Below, piece after piece: positions 33,109-41,788 of a DNA stretch of 64,000 nucleotides. The DNA lies in the NCBI GenBank assembly GCA_023441055.1, contig JAEZQY010000004.1, forward strand, positions 1-64,000. Reading direction: 5' to 3'. The number at the start of each line of letters is the position of its first letter. Position 1 is the stretch's first letter. A program made the translations under genes and the position numbers. Below the pieces are notes generated by a model. It saw nothing but the letters and a program-made list of their open reading frames with translations, did no database searches and was not told the DNA's origin. Origin of the DNA: Bacillota bacterium (GTDB taxonomy: Bacteria; Bacillota; Bacilli; Paenibacillales; UBA4045).

Positions 33109-33918
33109 ATGAGGATAACGATATCCTGCATACTTATACTGCTAGCGGGGTACGTGCTGCTCGCTGGTTGCTCGAGTCCAGCGGTGTCATCGGCCAAGCT
33201 TACGAAGCAGGCCGAGCAGGAAGGCAAATTGAAGGCGATGAATACGGCGGCTGCGGAGATGTACAGGCTGACCAAGGAAGGGTATTACAAGGAGGCGCGT
33301 GACCAGCTGCTGCAGTTCTCCAATCTGATGACCCATGTGTCTTATGAGCATGTGACAACTGCAGAGGGGATGAATGCGCTGTCTGCGCTCGTCGTTGAGG
33401 CGCGCGGCGTGTATACGCAAGTTAAACTCTCGCCTGAACAGGCTCTGATTGTCTCCGCGAAGCTTCGGCTTGCGGCTGATGCGCTCATCCACTCTGAATC
33501 ACCGATGTGGCTAGATTATCGCAAAACGTTCCGAGCTGACGCTGAGAAGCTGCGGGCCGCGCTCAAGGCTAAGCAGGCTGCCGAAGCGACGGCGCAATTG
33601 CAGGTGTTCAACCAACATTATCAAATCATTCGCCCTGCCGTGTTAATCACCTCGGCTCCGTCACTTGTAGAGAAGCTGGATTCCTGGTTCATCTTCATGC
33701 ACGGATTGCTATCACAGCCGAATGTTGATTATAAGAAGGCGAATGTTGGCGCGATGCATACGGACGAGCTGATTGCAGAGCTATTCGGCGGAGCTGAGCG
33801 CGAGGCGATCGTGCCTCCTGCTGCTGACCAGTCGACCATCCTATGGGCAACAGTGTTGTCCGCAATCATAATAACCGTGCTAGCCTATGTCGGGTGGAGA
33901 AAATACAACGTCACGTGA
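33109..33918 (+). CDS. ypjB: Sporulation protein YpjB, predicted lipoprotein
   Basis: A 269-residue protein in the place of ypjB, which in B. subtilis is a sporulation gene. It has a signal peptide with lipobox LAGC at about residues 19-22, a long helical extracytoplasmic domain, and a C-terminal membrane segment (about 245-262) ending WRKYNVT. RBS AAGGAGGG. Its stop lies within a 24-bp direct repeat. The convergent yitT-type gene follows. Confidence 0.75.
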   Translation: MRITISCILILLAGYVLLAGCSSPAVSSAKLTKQAEQEGKLKAMNTAAAEMYRLTKEGYYKEARDQLLQFSNLMTHVSYEHVTTAEGMNALSALVVEARGVYTQVKLSPEQALIVSAKLRLAADALIHSESPMWLDYRKTFRADAEKLRAALKAKQAAEATAQLQVFNQHYQIIRPAVLITSAPSLVEKLDSWFIFMHGLLSQPNVDYKKANVGAMHTDELIAELFGGAEREAIVPPAADQSTILWATVLSAIIITVLAYVGWRKYNVT

Positions 33919-33964
33919 GTACAGGCAGCTGATGAGTGGTGAGTACAGGCAGCTGATGAGCGGT
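33915..33964 (+). repeat. 24-bp direct repeat between ypjB and the yitT-like gene
   Basis: The unit beginning GTGAGTACAGGCAGCTGATG occurs at 33915 and again at 33939, differing by one base (GAGTG, GAGCG). The first copy includes the ypjB stop codon. It fills most of the gap between two convergent genes. Confidence 0.9.
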
Positions 33965-33971
33965 GAACGAT

Positions 33972-34841
33972 TCATTCTGGCCGGAAGCCTTCGCCTAACA
34001 CATCATGGACATCGCTGATCACCATAAAAGCTCTGGGGTCGATACGTCGAACCAGAGTTTTTAGTTTTCTGAGCTCCTGCCGGTTGACGATACAGTAAAC
34101 GACCTGTTTATTTTGATTCGAATAAGCGCCCTTCGCCGGAAACAACGTGACACCCCGATCTAACTCCAACGTAACCGTCTGTGCGATCTGCTCCGCCGCA
34201 TCCGATATAATCGTGAATGACTTGGCCGCGTACGCGCCTTCCTGAATGAAATCAATGACCCGTGTGGCGATGAATACCGCGACAAGCGTGTATAGCACCT
34301 TCTCCTTGGTAATATAAAATAATGAAGCGGACAGTACAATGACATCGAATAGGAGGATGACCTGTCCGATGCTGGCTCCTGTCAGCTTATTCATAATACG
34401 CGCGATAATATCTACTCCGCCGGTTGTGCCGCCGAAACGGAATACGATTCCCAGTCCAGCGCCAAGCGTAACGCCTGCATAGAGAGCCGCCAGCAAATAA
34501 TCTTCCTCAGAATAAAAGGGGGTAATCATGCCATGCCGGATGGCGAGCTCCATTACCCAGAGGAACAGGGAGAGCAGCACTGTCCCTGCTATTGTATAGA
34601 GCATTGTGGATCTGCCGATCAACCGCCATCCAATTAGGAACAGCGGGATGTTTAGGACGAGCGAGGTTAGAGAGGGCGGCAGATTGAGCGCGTAATTAAG
34701 GAGCAGAGCGATCCCGGTCAGCCCACCCTCCATTAAGCGATTTGGAATGATGAAGTAATGCAGGCCGAAGGCGTACACCGCCGTTCCAAGCCCAATGGGA
34801 ATCAAGTTGCCGAGAACCGATCGAATTCGAATTGCGTTCAT
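33972..34841 (-). CDS. YitT family membrane protein with DUF2179 domain
   Basis: A 289-residue protein with about six N-terminal hydrophobic helices (to residue about 200) and a C-terminal cytoplasmic DUF2179 domain. Typical family segments: FIIPNRLMEGGLTGIALLL, FRFGGTTGGVDIIARIM and DPRAFMVISDVHDVLGEGF. It corresponds to ypjC, which also lies here in B. subtilis. Only gene on the minus strand in the first 61 kb. Substrate unknown. Confidence 0.88.
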   Translation of the reverse strand: MNAIRIRSVLGNLIPIGLGTAVYAFGLHYFIIPNRLMEGGLTGIALLLNYALNLPPSLTSLVLNIPLFLIGWRLIGRSTMLYTIAGTVLLSLFLWVMELAIRHGMITPFYSEEDYLLAALYAGVTLGAGLGIVFRFGGTTGGVDIIARIMNKLTGASIGQVILLFDVIVLSASLFYITKEKVLYTLVAVFIATRVIDFIQEGAYAAKSFTIISDAAEQIAQTVTLELDRGVTLFPAKGAYSNQNKQVVYCIVNRQELRKLKTLVRRIDPRAFMVISDVHDVLGEGFRPE

Positions 34842-34980
34842 GTCCGTTTTAGCTCCTACTTAAGATTTGAAGTTCCATCCCTTAGTATAATCAATTTATG
34901 CGCCAATAACAGTGCGTTTAATCCGGGCATTGTGTTCACAGCTTCTTTAGGATAACATGTTAATCGAAAGGGGTGTCATT

Positions 34981-35319
34981 ATGACTTCCAAGACGATGCG
35001 CGAGATGCAAGCGGAAGTAGATCAGTATATCTCTCAATTCAAGGAAGGGTACTTCGGTCCGCTGTCGATGATGGCGAGAATGTCTGAAGAGGTCGGAGAG
35101 CTGGCCCGAGAGGTTAATCATCGCTTCGGGGAGAAGCCTAAAAAGTCGAGCGAGGAAGAAAATTCGATCGAGATGGAGCTGGGCGATATTCTGTTCATCA
35201 CGATCTGCTTCGCCAATTCTATGCAAATTGATCTATCTGAATCATTCAACCGTGTGATGAGCAAATTTCAGACGCGCGATCGAAATCGTTGGACACCAAT
35301 CAACACCGATTCCGAGTAA
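34981..35319 (+). CDS. MazG-type nucleotide pyrophosphohydrolase (YpjD)
   Basis: A 112-residue protein of the MazG/all-alpha NTP pyrophosphatase family. The metal-binding pattern EExxE...ExxD is seen in SEEVGELAREVNHRF and EMELGDILFITICFAN. Such proteins hydrolyse (d)NTPs to the monophosphate, often as housecleaning enzymes. Start ATG 34981 behind AAAGGGGTG. TTGTGT at 34930 and TAACAT at 34953 could be a weak promoter with 17-bp spacing. Same position as ypjD in B. subtilis. Confidence 0.88.
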   Translation: MTSKTMREMQAEVDQYISQFKEGYFGPLSMMARMSEEVGELAREVNHRFGEKPKKSSEEENSIEMELGDILFITICFANSMQIDLSESFNRVMSKFQTRDRNRWTPINTDSE

Positions 35320-35378
35320 TATTCATATGCTGTACCATCAGCCTTCATGTAACAGGCAAGGAGGGAGGGTGGGACGCA

Positions 35379-35894
35379 GTGGACGAGAACGCGTATATCA
35401 AGAGAGCGTATGAAGCGATCTTGCAGCATGATTTCGAACGGGCGATCGATTGGTTTGAGAAGGCGATTGAAGAGGAGCCGGATAATGCATCGTATCATTA
35501 TCGTCTCTCCATCTCCTGTGCCAGAAGCAACAAGCTGGCTAAAGCGGCGCATCATGCGCTGCGGGCTTATCAGTTAAGTCCGAATACGGAGACGTATCTG
35601 CTGCATCTGAATACGATCATTGCCAGGGAGTTGCTAGGCAAGGCGGAAGAGCTAATGCGAGACGCAGCTCCGTCGTCTCTTGATGAAGCATGCTTCGTGT
35701 TGAAGCGAGCGCTTCAACTCAATCCGCTGTTAATTGAGGCGATGGTATTGCTTGCTCTGGTCTATGAGCGGCTAGGCAAATATAATCACGCTTGGCAGGT
35801 TGTACAGGATGCCAGAAAGCTTACGCCGGAGCATAAGGAATTGATTCAATTGCATGCGCGTCTAAGCAGACGCATGCATGAGAGTATAGAGTAA
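35379..35894 (+). CDS. TPR repeat protein
   Basis: A 171-residue protein built of tetratricopeptide repeats: AYEAILQHDFERAIDWFEKA, YHYRLSISCARSNKLAKAAH, and VLLALVYERLGKYNHAWQVV. TPRs act as protein-binding scaffolds; the partner is unknown. The start is GTG 35379 behind AGGAGGGAGGG. It lies between the MazG gene and dapB, where B. subtilis has no TPR gene that I know. Confidence 0.78.
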   Translation: MDENAYIKRAYEAILQHDFERAIDWFEKAIEEEPDNASYHYRLSISCARSNKLAKAAHHALRAYQLSPNTETYLLHLNTIIARELLGKAEELMRDAAPSSLDEACFVLKRALQLNPLLIEAMVLLALVYERLGKYNHAWQVVQDARKLTPEHKELIQLHARLSRRMHESIE

Positions 35895-35931
35895 CGATCT
35901 GGAACAACATACGTGTGGGAGGAATATAAGG

Positions 35932-36738
35932 ATGACTAATGAACGTATTCGAGTTGCAGTAACAGGAGCAGGAGGCCGTATGGGCCGAGAAGTCGTGAAG
36001 ATGGTGCTGGACGATCCGCAGCTGCAGCTTGTTGCGGCAATCGATCCATCCAATATAGACAAGGACGCTGGACAGCTAGTTGGCGTGGAGCCGTGCGGCG
36101 TTGTGATTACCGATGATCTGGAGCTGGCTCTGGTTGAATCCAGGGCTCAGGTGATGGTTGATTTCACCATTCCCGCTACCGTGGTTAATAATACGCGTAC
36201 AGCGATACGCCAGGGCGTAAGGCCCGTAGTGGGCACCACTGGTATATCTCCGGAGCAAATCGAAGAGTTGGACAAGCAGTGCAGAGAAGCTGGTATCGGC
36301 GGTATTATCGCGCCCAACTTCTCAATTGGGGCCATTCTAATGATGAAATTTGCGGCGCAAGCGGCCAAATATATGCCTCATGTAGAGATTATCGAATATC
36401 ACGGCGACCAGAAGCTGGATGCCCCTTCCGGGACTTCGATCAAGACAGCGGAGCTGATTGCGGAGAACAGACGGGAGCTGAAGCAAGGAAATCCAGACGA
36501 GCATGAGACGATTGAAGGCGCTCGCGGTGGTTATTACAGTGGATTCCGTATACATAGCGTTAGACTTCCAGGTGTGTTCGCGCAGCAGGAAGTCATATTC
36601 GGCGGTCATGGACAGTCGCTCAAGATCCGTCATGATTCGTATGAACGCGCCGGATACATGCCGGGTGTGAATGTCGCGGTAAAGAAGGTACTGGATGTAT
36701 CCGGTATCGTCTACGGCTTCGAGCACTTCTTGGATTAA
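35932..36738 (+). CDS. dapB: 4-hydroxy-tetrahydrodipicolinate reductase
   Basis: A 268-residue NAD(P)H enzyme of the lysine, diaminopimelate and dipicolinate pathways. NAD site VTGAGGRMGREV at residues 9-20; active-site stretch IIEYHGDQKLDAPSGTS near residue 150. The catalytic first histidine and the lysine are kept, but the second histidine of the usual HH pair is glycine. Last residues GFEHFLD are normal. Dipicolinate from this route is needed for spores. Confidence 0.95.
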   Translation: MTNERIRVAVTGAGGRMGREVVKMVLDDPQLQLVAAIDPSNIDKDAGQLVGVEPCGVVITDDLELALVESRAQVMVDFTIPATVVNNTRTAIRQGVRPVVGTTGISPEQIEELDKQCREAGIGGIIAPNFSIGAILMMKFAAQAAKYMPHVEIIEYHGDQKLDAPSGTSIKTAELIAENRRELKQGNPDEHETIEGARGGYYSGFRIHSVRLPGVFAQQEVIFGGHGQSLKIRHDSYERAGYMPGVNVAVKKVLDVSGIVYGFEHFLD

Positions 36739-36783
36739 TAAACGGATTGAAGCCGACATAAATAGAGGCGTGGAGGGATTGAG

Positions 36784-37197
36784 ATGAATATTGCACTAAT
36801 CGCGCATGATCGGAAGAAGGACGAGATGGTAAATTTCGTCATTGCCTATGAGCATGTGTTCAAGCGTCATCAATTATATGCGACCGGCACTACTGGAACG
36901 CGGATCATGGAGCAGACGAAGCTAGATGTGCATCGCTTCATGTCTGGTCCGCTGGGCGGCGACCAGCAGATCGGGGCAATGGTAGCAAGTAATGATATGG
37001 ATCTCATTATCTTCTTGCGCGATCCTCTGATGGCACAGCCGCATGAGCCTGATATCACCGCATTGTTAAGACTCTGCGATGTACAAGGCATCCCCGTAGC
37101 GACGAATATCGCCACAGGTGAAATTCTGACCAATGCACTTGATCGCGGGGAGTTCGCCTGGCGAGATGTCGTTCATAAGTATAAGCAAGGGGAATAG
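36784..37197 (+). CDS. mgsA: Methylglyoxal synthase
   Basis: A 137-residue enzyme that converts dihydroxyacetone phosphate to methylglyoxal. Signatures: IALIAHDRKKDEMVNF, ATGTTGTRIME (phosphate site), SGPLGGDQQIGA and the catalytic aspartate in FLRDPL. Same order dapB-mgsA-bshB1-bshA as B. subtilis, where bacillithiol is used in methylglyoxal detoxification; bshB1 begins four bases later. Confidence 0.96.
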   Translation: MNIALIAHDRKKDEMVNFVIAYEHVFKRHQLYATGTTGTRIMEQTKLDVHRFMSGPLGGDQQIGAMVASNDMDLIIFLRDPLMAQPHEPDITALLRLCDVQGIPVATNIATGEILTNALDRGEFAWRDVVHKYKQGE

Positions 37198-37200
37198 ACA

Positions 37201-37896
37201 ATGGACCAGGAACGTATCGACATTCTAGTCTTCGGCGCCCACCCGGATGATGCCGAAATTGGCATGGGCGGAACGATTAGCAAGCACGCCAGGGCAGGCT
37301 ATCGCGTGGTGATCTGCGATCTTACGCATGCGGAGATGTCATCGAACGGCACGATCGAGTCGCGCAGCCTAGAGGCGGCGGAAGCTGGACGATTGCTCGG
37401 TCTCGCGGAGCGCAGCAATCTGGGCTTGCCTGACCGCGGCTTGCGCGAGGAGCCGAAGCAGATTGAGCAGGTCGTAAGAGAACTGAGGCGCCTAAGACCG
37501 AGGCTCGTATTCGCTCCATATTGGCAGGATCGACATCCCGATCATGTGATGTGCAGCAGAATGGTTGACGAAGCGATATTCAATGCGAAGCTCCGCAATT
37601 ACTTACCTGAGCTGGAGCCCGTGACGATAGAACGTACTTATTATTACTATATCAACGATTTGTATGAGCCTCAGGTTGTCATCGATGTCTCAGATGATTA
37701 CGAAATCAAGCATGAGGCGCTGCGTGCCTATGGGACGCAATTCATTGCCGATGGTGTCACTGTCGCCACACCGATCAATGCAGGCTTCCTAGAGCATATC
37801 GCGATGCGTGATCGTGTCACCGGACATAAGCATGGCTTCCAGCATGCCGAGGGCTTCGCCACTAGGCTCCCGGTTACGACGTCACTGCTCCTCTAG
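37201..37896 (+). CDS. bshB1: Bacillithiol biosynthesis deacetylase BshB1
   Basis: A 231-residue zinc deacetylase of the LmbE/PIG-L family that removes acetyl from GlcNAc-malate. Metal-binding GAHPDDAEIGMGG at residues 12-24 and HPDHVMCSRMVDEA near 117. It begins three bases after mgsA and is followed by bshA, which makes its substrate. Confidence 0.95.
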   Translation: MDQERIDILVFGAHPDDAEIGMGGTISKHARAGYRVVICDLTHAEMSSNGTIESRSLEAAEAGRLLGLAERSNLGLPDRGLREEPKQIEQVVRELRRLRPRLVFAPYWQDRHPDHVMCSRMVDEAIFNAKLRNYLPELEPVTIERTYYYYINDLYEPQVVIDVSDDYEIKHEALRAYGTQFIADGVTVATPINAGFLEHIAMRDRVTGHKHGFQHAEGFATRLPVTTSLLL

Positions 37897-37954
37897 CCAA
37901 CGTCAGGTTGTCCGGCACGGCAGTTACAGACACAATACGAGAAGGGTGGAATAT

Positions 37955-39127
37955 ATGCGCGCGCTCAAAATAGGGATCACCTGCTATCCTTCGCTCGGCG
38001 GTTCAGGAGTAGTCGCCACTGAATTAGGCAAGCTGTTGGCAGAGAAGGGACATGAGGTCCACTTCATCACACACTCGATGCCGTTTAGACTCGGCCAATA
38101 TCATAAGAATATCTTCTATCATGAGGTAGAGGTGAATCATTATTCGGTCTTCCGTTACCCGCCCTACGACTTATCTCTGGCAAGCAAGCAGGCGGAGGTA
38201 GCCAAGCGGCAGAAGCTGGACATCTTGCATGTTCACTATGCGGTTCCGCACGCCATCTGCGCCTATCTGGCCAAGCAGATGGTCGGCGATCATCTGAAGG
38301 TCGTCACGACGCTGCACGGCACCGACATTACCGTGCTCGCGCAGGATGCCTCGCTGAGTGATATTATTCGGCTGGGCATTAATCAGAGCGATGCGGTTAC
38401 CGCTGTCTCTCAGGATTTAATTGAGGAGACCCAGCGTTCCTTGTCCATTAAGAAATCGATTGACTTAGTGTATAATTTCGTCGATAAGCGAGTGTATTAT
38501 CCGCGAGAATGTAAGTATATGCGCGGTGACTATGCGGAGCCTCACGAGAAAGTGATGATCCACATGTCGAATTTCAGACCGGTGAAGCGTATCCCCGATG
38601 TGCTCGAGGTATTCGCGCGTATTCATAAGCAAATCCCTTCTAAATTGCTGCTGGTCGGCGAGGGGCCCGATCTGCATAAGGCGTATAGCTGGGTTAAGGA
38701 GCGGGGTCTGCAGGATCAAGTGATCTTCCTGGGCAAGCAGGATGAGGTGTCACAAGTAATCTCTATGGCGGATCTGATGCTTCTGCCTTCCGAGAAAGAA
38801 AGCTTCGGCCTCGTAGCGCTGGAAGCAATGGCATGCGGCGTTCCCACAATCGCATCCAATGCGGGTGGAATACCGGAGCTGATCTCACATGGAGAGACGG
38901 GTTATCTGTCGCCTGTAGGGGATGTTGAAGACATGGCGCTTCATGCGATCGAGCTGCTGCAGGATTCGGATAAGTATAACGAATTCTCTAAAGCATGCAT
39001 CGCACGCGCACAGTCCAGATTCGGCAGCCAGATGGTGATGCGCGAGTATGAAGAAATCTATTATCGAGTGTTAGGTGAGCATATTGAAGCAGGAGCAGCT
39101 TCTCCGACTGGCGTGGCAAATTGTTGA
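37955..39127 (+). CDS. bshA: N-acetyl-alpha-D-glucosaminyl L-malate synthase BshA
   Basis: A 390-residue GT4 glycosyltransferase that makes the first bacillithiol intermediate from UDP-GlcNAc and L-malate. Seen: YPSLGGSGVVATELGKLLA at the N terminus, the HVHYAVPHA segment, and the donor-binding EKESFGLVALEAMACGVPT. Start ATG 37955 behind AAGGGTGG. It is about a dozen residues longer than the B. subtilis protein at the C terminus, and this tail overlaps the cca start by 44 bases. Confidence 0.95.
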   Translation: MRALKIGITCYPSLGGSGVVATELGKLLAEKGHEVHFITHSMPFRLGQYHKNIFYHEVEVNHYSVFRYPPYDLSLASKQAEVAKRQKLDILHVHYAVPHAICAYLAKQMVGDHLKVVTTLHGTDITVLAQDASLSDIIRLGINQSDAVTAVSQDLIEETQRSLSIKKSIDLVYNFVDKRVYYPRECKYMRGDYAEPHEKVMIHMSNFRPVKRIPDVLEVFARIHKQIPSKLLLVGEGPDLHKAYSWVKERGLQDQVIFLGKQDEVSQVISMADLMLLPSEKESFGLVALEAMACGVPTIASNAGGIPELISHGETGYLSPVGDVEDMALHAIELLQDSDKYNEFSKACIARAQSRFGSQMVMREYEEIYYRVLGEHIEAGAASPTGVANC

Positions 39128-40379
39128 TCAGCTGGAGGCAGAAGGACATGAAGCGTATCTAGTCGGTGGTTACGTCCGCGATCAGCTACTGGGCAGATCG
39201 ATTAAAGATATCGATATTGCCACCTCAGCGCGGCCTGAGGTGGTATTAGCTTTATTCCGGCGAGTCGAGCCGACTGGTCTTCAGCACGGAACGTGCACGG
39301 TAATTGTCGAGGGCCAGCCCTTCGAGGTAACTACCTTCCGCAGCGAGGCCGGATACACCGATCATCGCCGACCGGACGAGGTGCGGTTCATTCGCGATCT
39401 TCGCGAGGATCTGAGCCGGCGCGATTTCACGATGAATGCGATGGCGATGAGCCGAGCGGGCGAGCTGATCGATCCGTTCGGAGGCGCGTCTGATCTGGAG
39501 GGCGGCATCCTGCGCACGGTAGGCGATCCGAATGAGCGCTTTGGGGAGGATGCGCTGCGTATGCTGCGGTGTATTCGATTTGCAGCGGAGTATGGACTCA
39601 TGATAGAACCGCGAACGTGGCAGGCGCTGCTTACGCTTGCGCCACGAATCGCGTCTATCGCCGCGGAACGTATCCGCGCAGAGCTGGAGCGGATCATCGA
39701 AGGTCAGGCGCCTGCGCGGGGAATGGCGCACTTATCAGCCAGCCGATTACTTGTCCATGTTAAGCTGAAGTTGCCGGAGTCTCTGACGCATTGTGAGCAG
39801 ATTCTGGAGGATGGCCAACTGGACGGCTGGGTAGACGAATCCGAGCCAGCGATTCGCTGGGCTCGGCTATTCCTCGCTGCAAGGCTATCCGCAGCTGAGG
39901 CGGTCAGCCTGATGCGCAGGCTGACCTTCCCGAATCGCAAGTCGCAGGCGATCGCACGTCTGATCGCGATCTATCGCGAGCTGGAGACCGAGCTGGCTGA
40001 GCATGAGTCTGCGAATCGCACAGGTGAGCAGCTGCAGCAAGGGCATATACAGCTCCAGCGAGCGTGGAAGCTGCTAGTGATTCGCTGCGGCGTGGAAGCC
40101 GCTGACCTGTTGTTACGGCTGCTGTCCAGTCAGGTGCAGCTGCTTGCAGGCTGGAGCACGCTGCTAGAGCATGGGGAGGGCTGGCTGCGTCAGATGCCGA
40201 TTACAAGCAGCGCAGAGCTGGCGATCAAGGGCGATCAGCTGCTGGAAGCCGGCCTCACCCCAGGACCAGCCCTAGGCCGTCTGATCACCGAGCTGGTCTC
40301 GGCAGTCGCATTGGGTGAGCTGCCTAATGATCAACAAATTCTATTAATGGAGTCGCTTAGGCGTCAATCCGGGAGGTAA
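39084..40379 (+). CDS. cca: CCA-adding tRNA nucleotidyltransferase
   Basis: A 431-residue class II nucleotidyltransferase that adds or repairs the 3' CCA of tRNAs. Catalytic segment YLVGGYVRDQLLGRSIKDIDIAT near residue 23 (DxD) and RRDFTMNAMAM near 110; GEDALRMLRCIRFAAEYG follows. The start is uncertain: TTG 39084 has AGGTGA at 39073-39078, while GTG 39075 lies within that site. Either way it begins inside bshA. Confidence 0.93.
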   Translation: MKQEQLLRLAWQIVDQLEAEGHEAYLVGGYVRDQLLGRSIKDIDIATSARPEVVLALFRRVEPTGLQHGTCTVIVEGQPFEVTTFRSEAGYTDHRRPDEVRFIRDLREDLSRRDFTMNAMAMSRAGELIDPFGGASDLEGGILRTVGDPNERFGEDALRMLRCIRFAAEYGLMIEPRTWQALLTLAPRIASIAAERIRAELERIIEGQAPARGMAHLSASRLLVHVKLKLPESLTHCEQILEDGQLDGWVDESEPAIRWARLFLAARLSAAEAVSLMRRLTFPNRKSQAIARLIAIYRELETELAEHESANRTGEQLQQGHIQLQRAWKLLVIRCGVEAADLLLRLLSSQVQLLAGWSTLLEHGEGWLRQMPITSSAELAIKGDQLLEAGLTPGPALGRLITELVSAVALGELPNDQQILLMESLRRQSGR

Positions 40380-40383
40380 GCTT

Positions 40384-41349
40384 GTGATGCATCAATCCAT
40401 TCTGGCGTACTTCGAAGCGCATCCCGATCAATATATATCCGGCGAACAATTAAGCGAGCATCTGCAATGCTCGCGCACGGCCGTATGGAAGCATATCCAA
40501 GCGCTTAGGCAGCAGGGCTATAAATTCGAGTCTGCAACACGCAGGGGGTATCGATTAGTAGATCGGCCAGATGCACTGTCAGCCGCGGCTATCCTGCAAG
40601 CGGCAGGCGAATTGGATGTGTTCAAGAAGCTGCATCTCCATGACGTTATTGACTCGACACAATCCGAGGCGCATCGGCTCGCTGTGACAGGAGGCGAGCA
40701 TGGCACGTTGGTCTTGGCGGACAGCCAGAGCAGCGGGCGCGGCCGCCAAGGGCGTGATTGGTACTCCCCGCCCGGACAGGGCATCTGGATGAGTCTCATT
40801 CTGATGCCTAAGCTGTCGCTTACGTTCGCGCCGCAGATGACACTCGTCACCGCGGTGGCCTTGTGCCGCACGATCCGCAAGCAGCTGCGGGCGGATGTGG
40901 GGATTAAGTGGCCCAATGATCTACTCATTGCGGGGAAGAAGATCAGCGGTATTCTCGTTGAATCGGTGGGCGAGGATGAGCGCGTGCGGTACATGGTGAT
41001 TGGAGTTGGGATTGACTGCAATATGGAGGCGTCTGATTATCCGGAGGAGCTGCAGAAGAAAGCCACATCGCTGCGAATTGAGACTGGTGAACGCATTGAT
41101 CGATCATCGTTGATTGTCGCGTTCCTGCAGGAGTTCGATGAGCTAATGCGGTTGTATCTGGAATACGGCTTCGCTCCGATACGCACATTGTGGGAGTCCC
41201 ACTCGGTCACGCTGTCCCAGCAGCTCAAGCTACATTCGGGCGGTCGTCTCATTGAGGGCGAGGCGATTGGTATGGATGATTATGGCGGCCTATTGATCCG
41301 TCAAGCAGATAACCAGATCCAAGCGGTTTATTCCGGTGAGATGCAGTAA
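40384..41349 (+). CDS. birA: Biotin protein ligase and biotin operon repressor
   Basis: A 321-residue bifunctional protein. Residues 1-60 form a winged helix-turn-helix (SGEQLSEHLQCSRTAVWKHI), followed by the ligase domain with GRGRQGRDWYSPPGQGIW and KWPNDLLIAGKK, and a C-terminal SH3-like part. It activates biotin to biotinyl-AMP, attaches it to carboxylases, and can repress biotin genes. Start GTG 40384 or ATG 40387, both behind GGGAGGT. Confidence 0.96.
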   Translation: MMHQSILAYFEAHPDQYISGEQLSEHLQCSRTAVWKHIQALRQQGYKFESATRRGYRLVDRPDALSAAAILQAAGELDVFKKLHLHDVIDSTQSEAHRLAVTGGEHGTLVLADSQSSGRGRQGRDWYSPPGQGIWMSLILMPKLSLTFAPQMTLVTAVALCRTIRKQLRADVGIKWPNDLLIAGKKISGILVESVGEDERVRYMVIGVGIDCNMEASDYPEELQKKATSLRIETGERIDRSSLIVAFLQEFDELMRLYLEYGFAPIRTLWESHSVTLSQQLKLHSGGRLIEGEAIGMDDYGGLLIRQADNQIQAVYSGEMQ

Positions 41350-41426
41350 ATTGCCTGAAGACCACACCGGAAAGTGAAGCTGCATATTCACACCCCAGAT
41401 TAAGTGTAGAATTTTGCGAGATAATT

Positions 41427-41435
41427 TGTTATACT
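41427..41435 (+). promoter_or_regulatory. Extended -10 promoter of the panB leader
   Basis: TGTTATACT: TATACT at 41430-41435 preceded by the TGn extension. No clear -35. A start near 41442 would give a 347-base leader before panB. Confidence 0.5.
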
Positions 41436-41441
41436 TTAAGC

Positions 41442-41788
41442 AATTTCTTGCTAGGATCTGTATATGGTCAGTACTTGCGCATAATAAGGTGGTATCTTCT
41501 ATTGGAGAATCACACTTACCGCGATGGAATTTGAGCATATGCCCAATTCCAACTGAGGGCACTACAGATCCGAATCCTTACATGATCTATTGCATTCCAA
41601 GCCGCTGCTCTGAGCCAGGTATGGACGGAAGACAGGACGAATCGCAATCGTTATTCGAATTCGACTCCTTCCGACATTACCCGTCTGGAAGGAGTTTATT
41701 ATTTTCCCCTTGTATATGGTTCGGGGAGAATAGACATACTCAGCCTGGATTGGAACGGTTGGCGGACAGTAGAAGGGACTGAGCGACT
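41442..41788 (+). promoter_or_regulatory. Structured leader of panBCD, candidate pan-type regulatory RNA
   Basis: A non-coding stretch with clear RNA folding potential. GGATCTGTA (41454-41462) is perfectly complementary to TACAGATCC (41563-41571), closing a domain that contains the hairpin GGAATT (41526-41531)/AATTCC (41545-41550) with inner GCATATGC and a second hairpin TTCT/GGAGAA near 41497-41508. A further small stem CGAAT/ATTCG precedes the terminator at 41664. In Firmicutes the pan RNA motif is known upstream of panB, so this leader may hold one; I cannot confirm its consensus by eye. The longest frame here (41414-41782) looks non-coding. Confidence 0.55.
41664..41706 (+). terminator. 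Intrinsic terminator in the panB leader
   Basis: ACTCCTTCCGAC (41664-41675) pairs with GTC and GGAAGGAGT (41683-41695, one T bulged), followed by TTTATTATTTT. It stands 84 bases before panB inside the leader, as expected for an attenuator. Confidence 0.82.

Noticed and set aside
41486..41496. AAGGTGGTATC, resembling the T-box core sequence in the panB leader
   Set aside because: The match is partial (the usual ACCRCG part is absent), the terminator lies about 170 bases further on rather than next to it, and panB is not a usual T-box gene.
41414..41782. 122-codon open frame in the panB leader
   Set aside because: It has no plausible start signal, no recognisable protein features, and runs across the stems and terminator of the leader.
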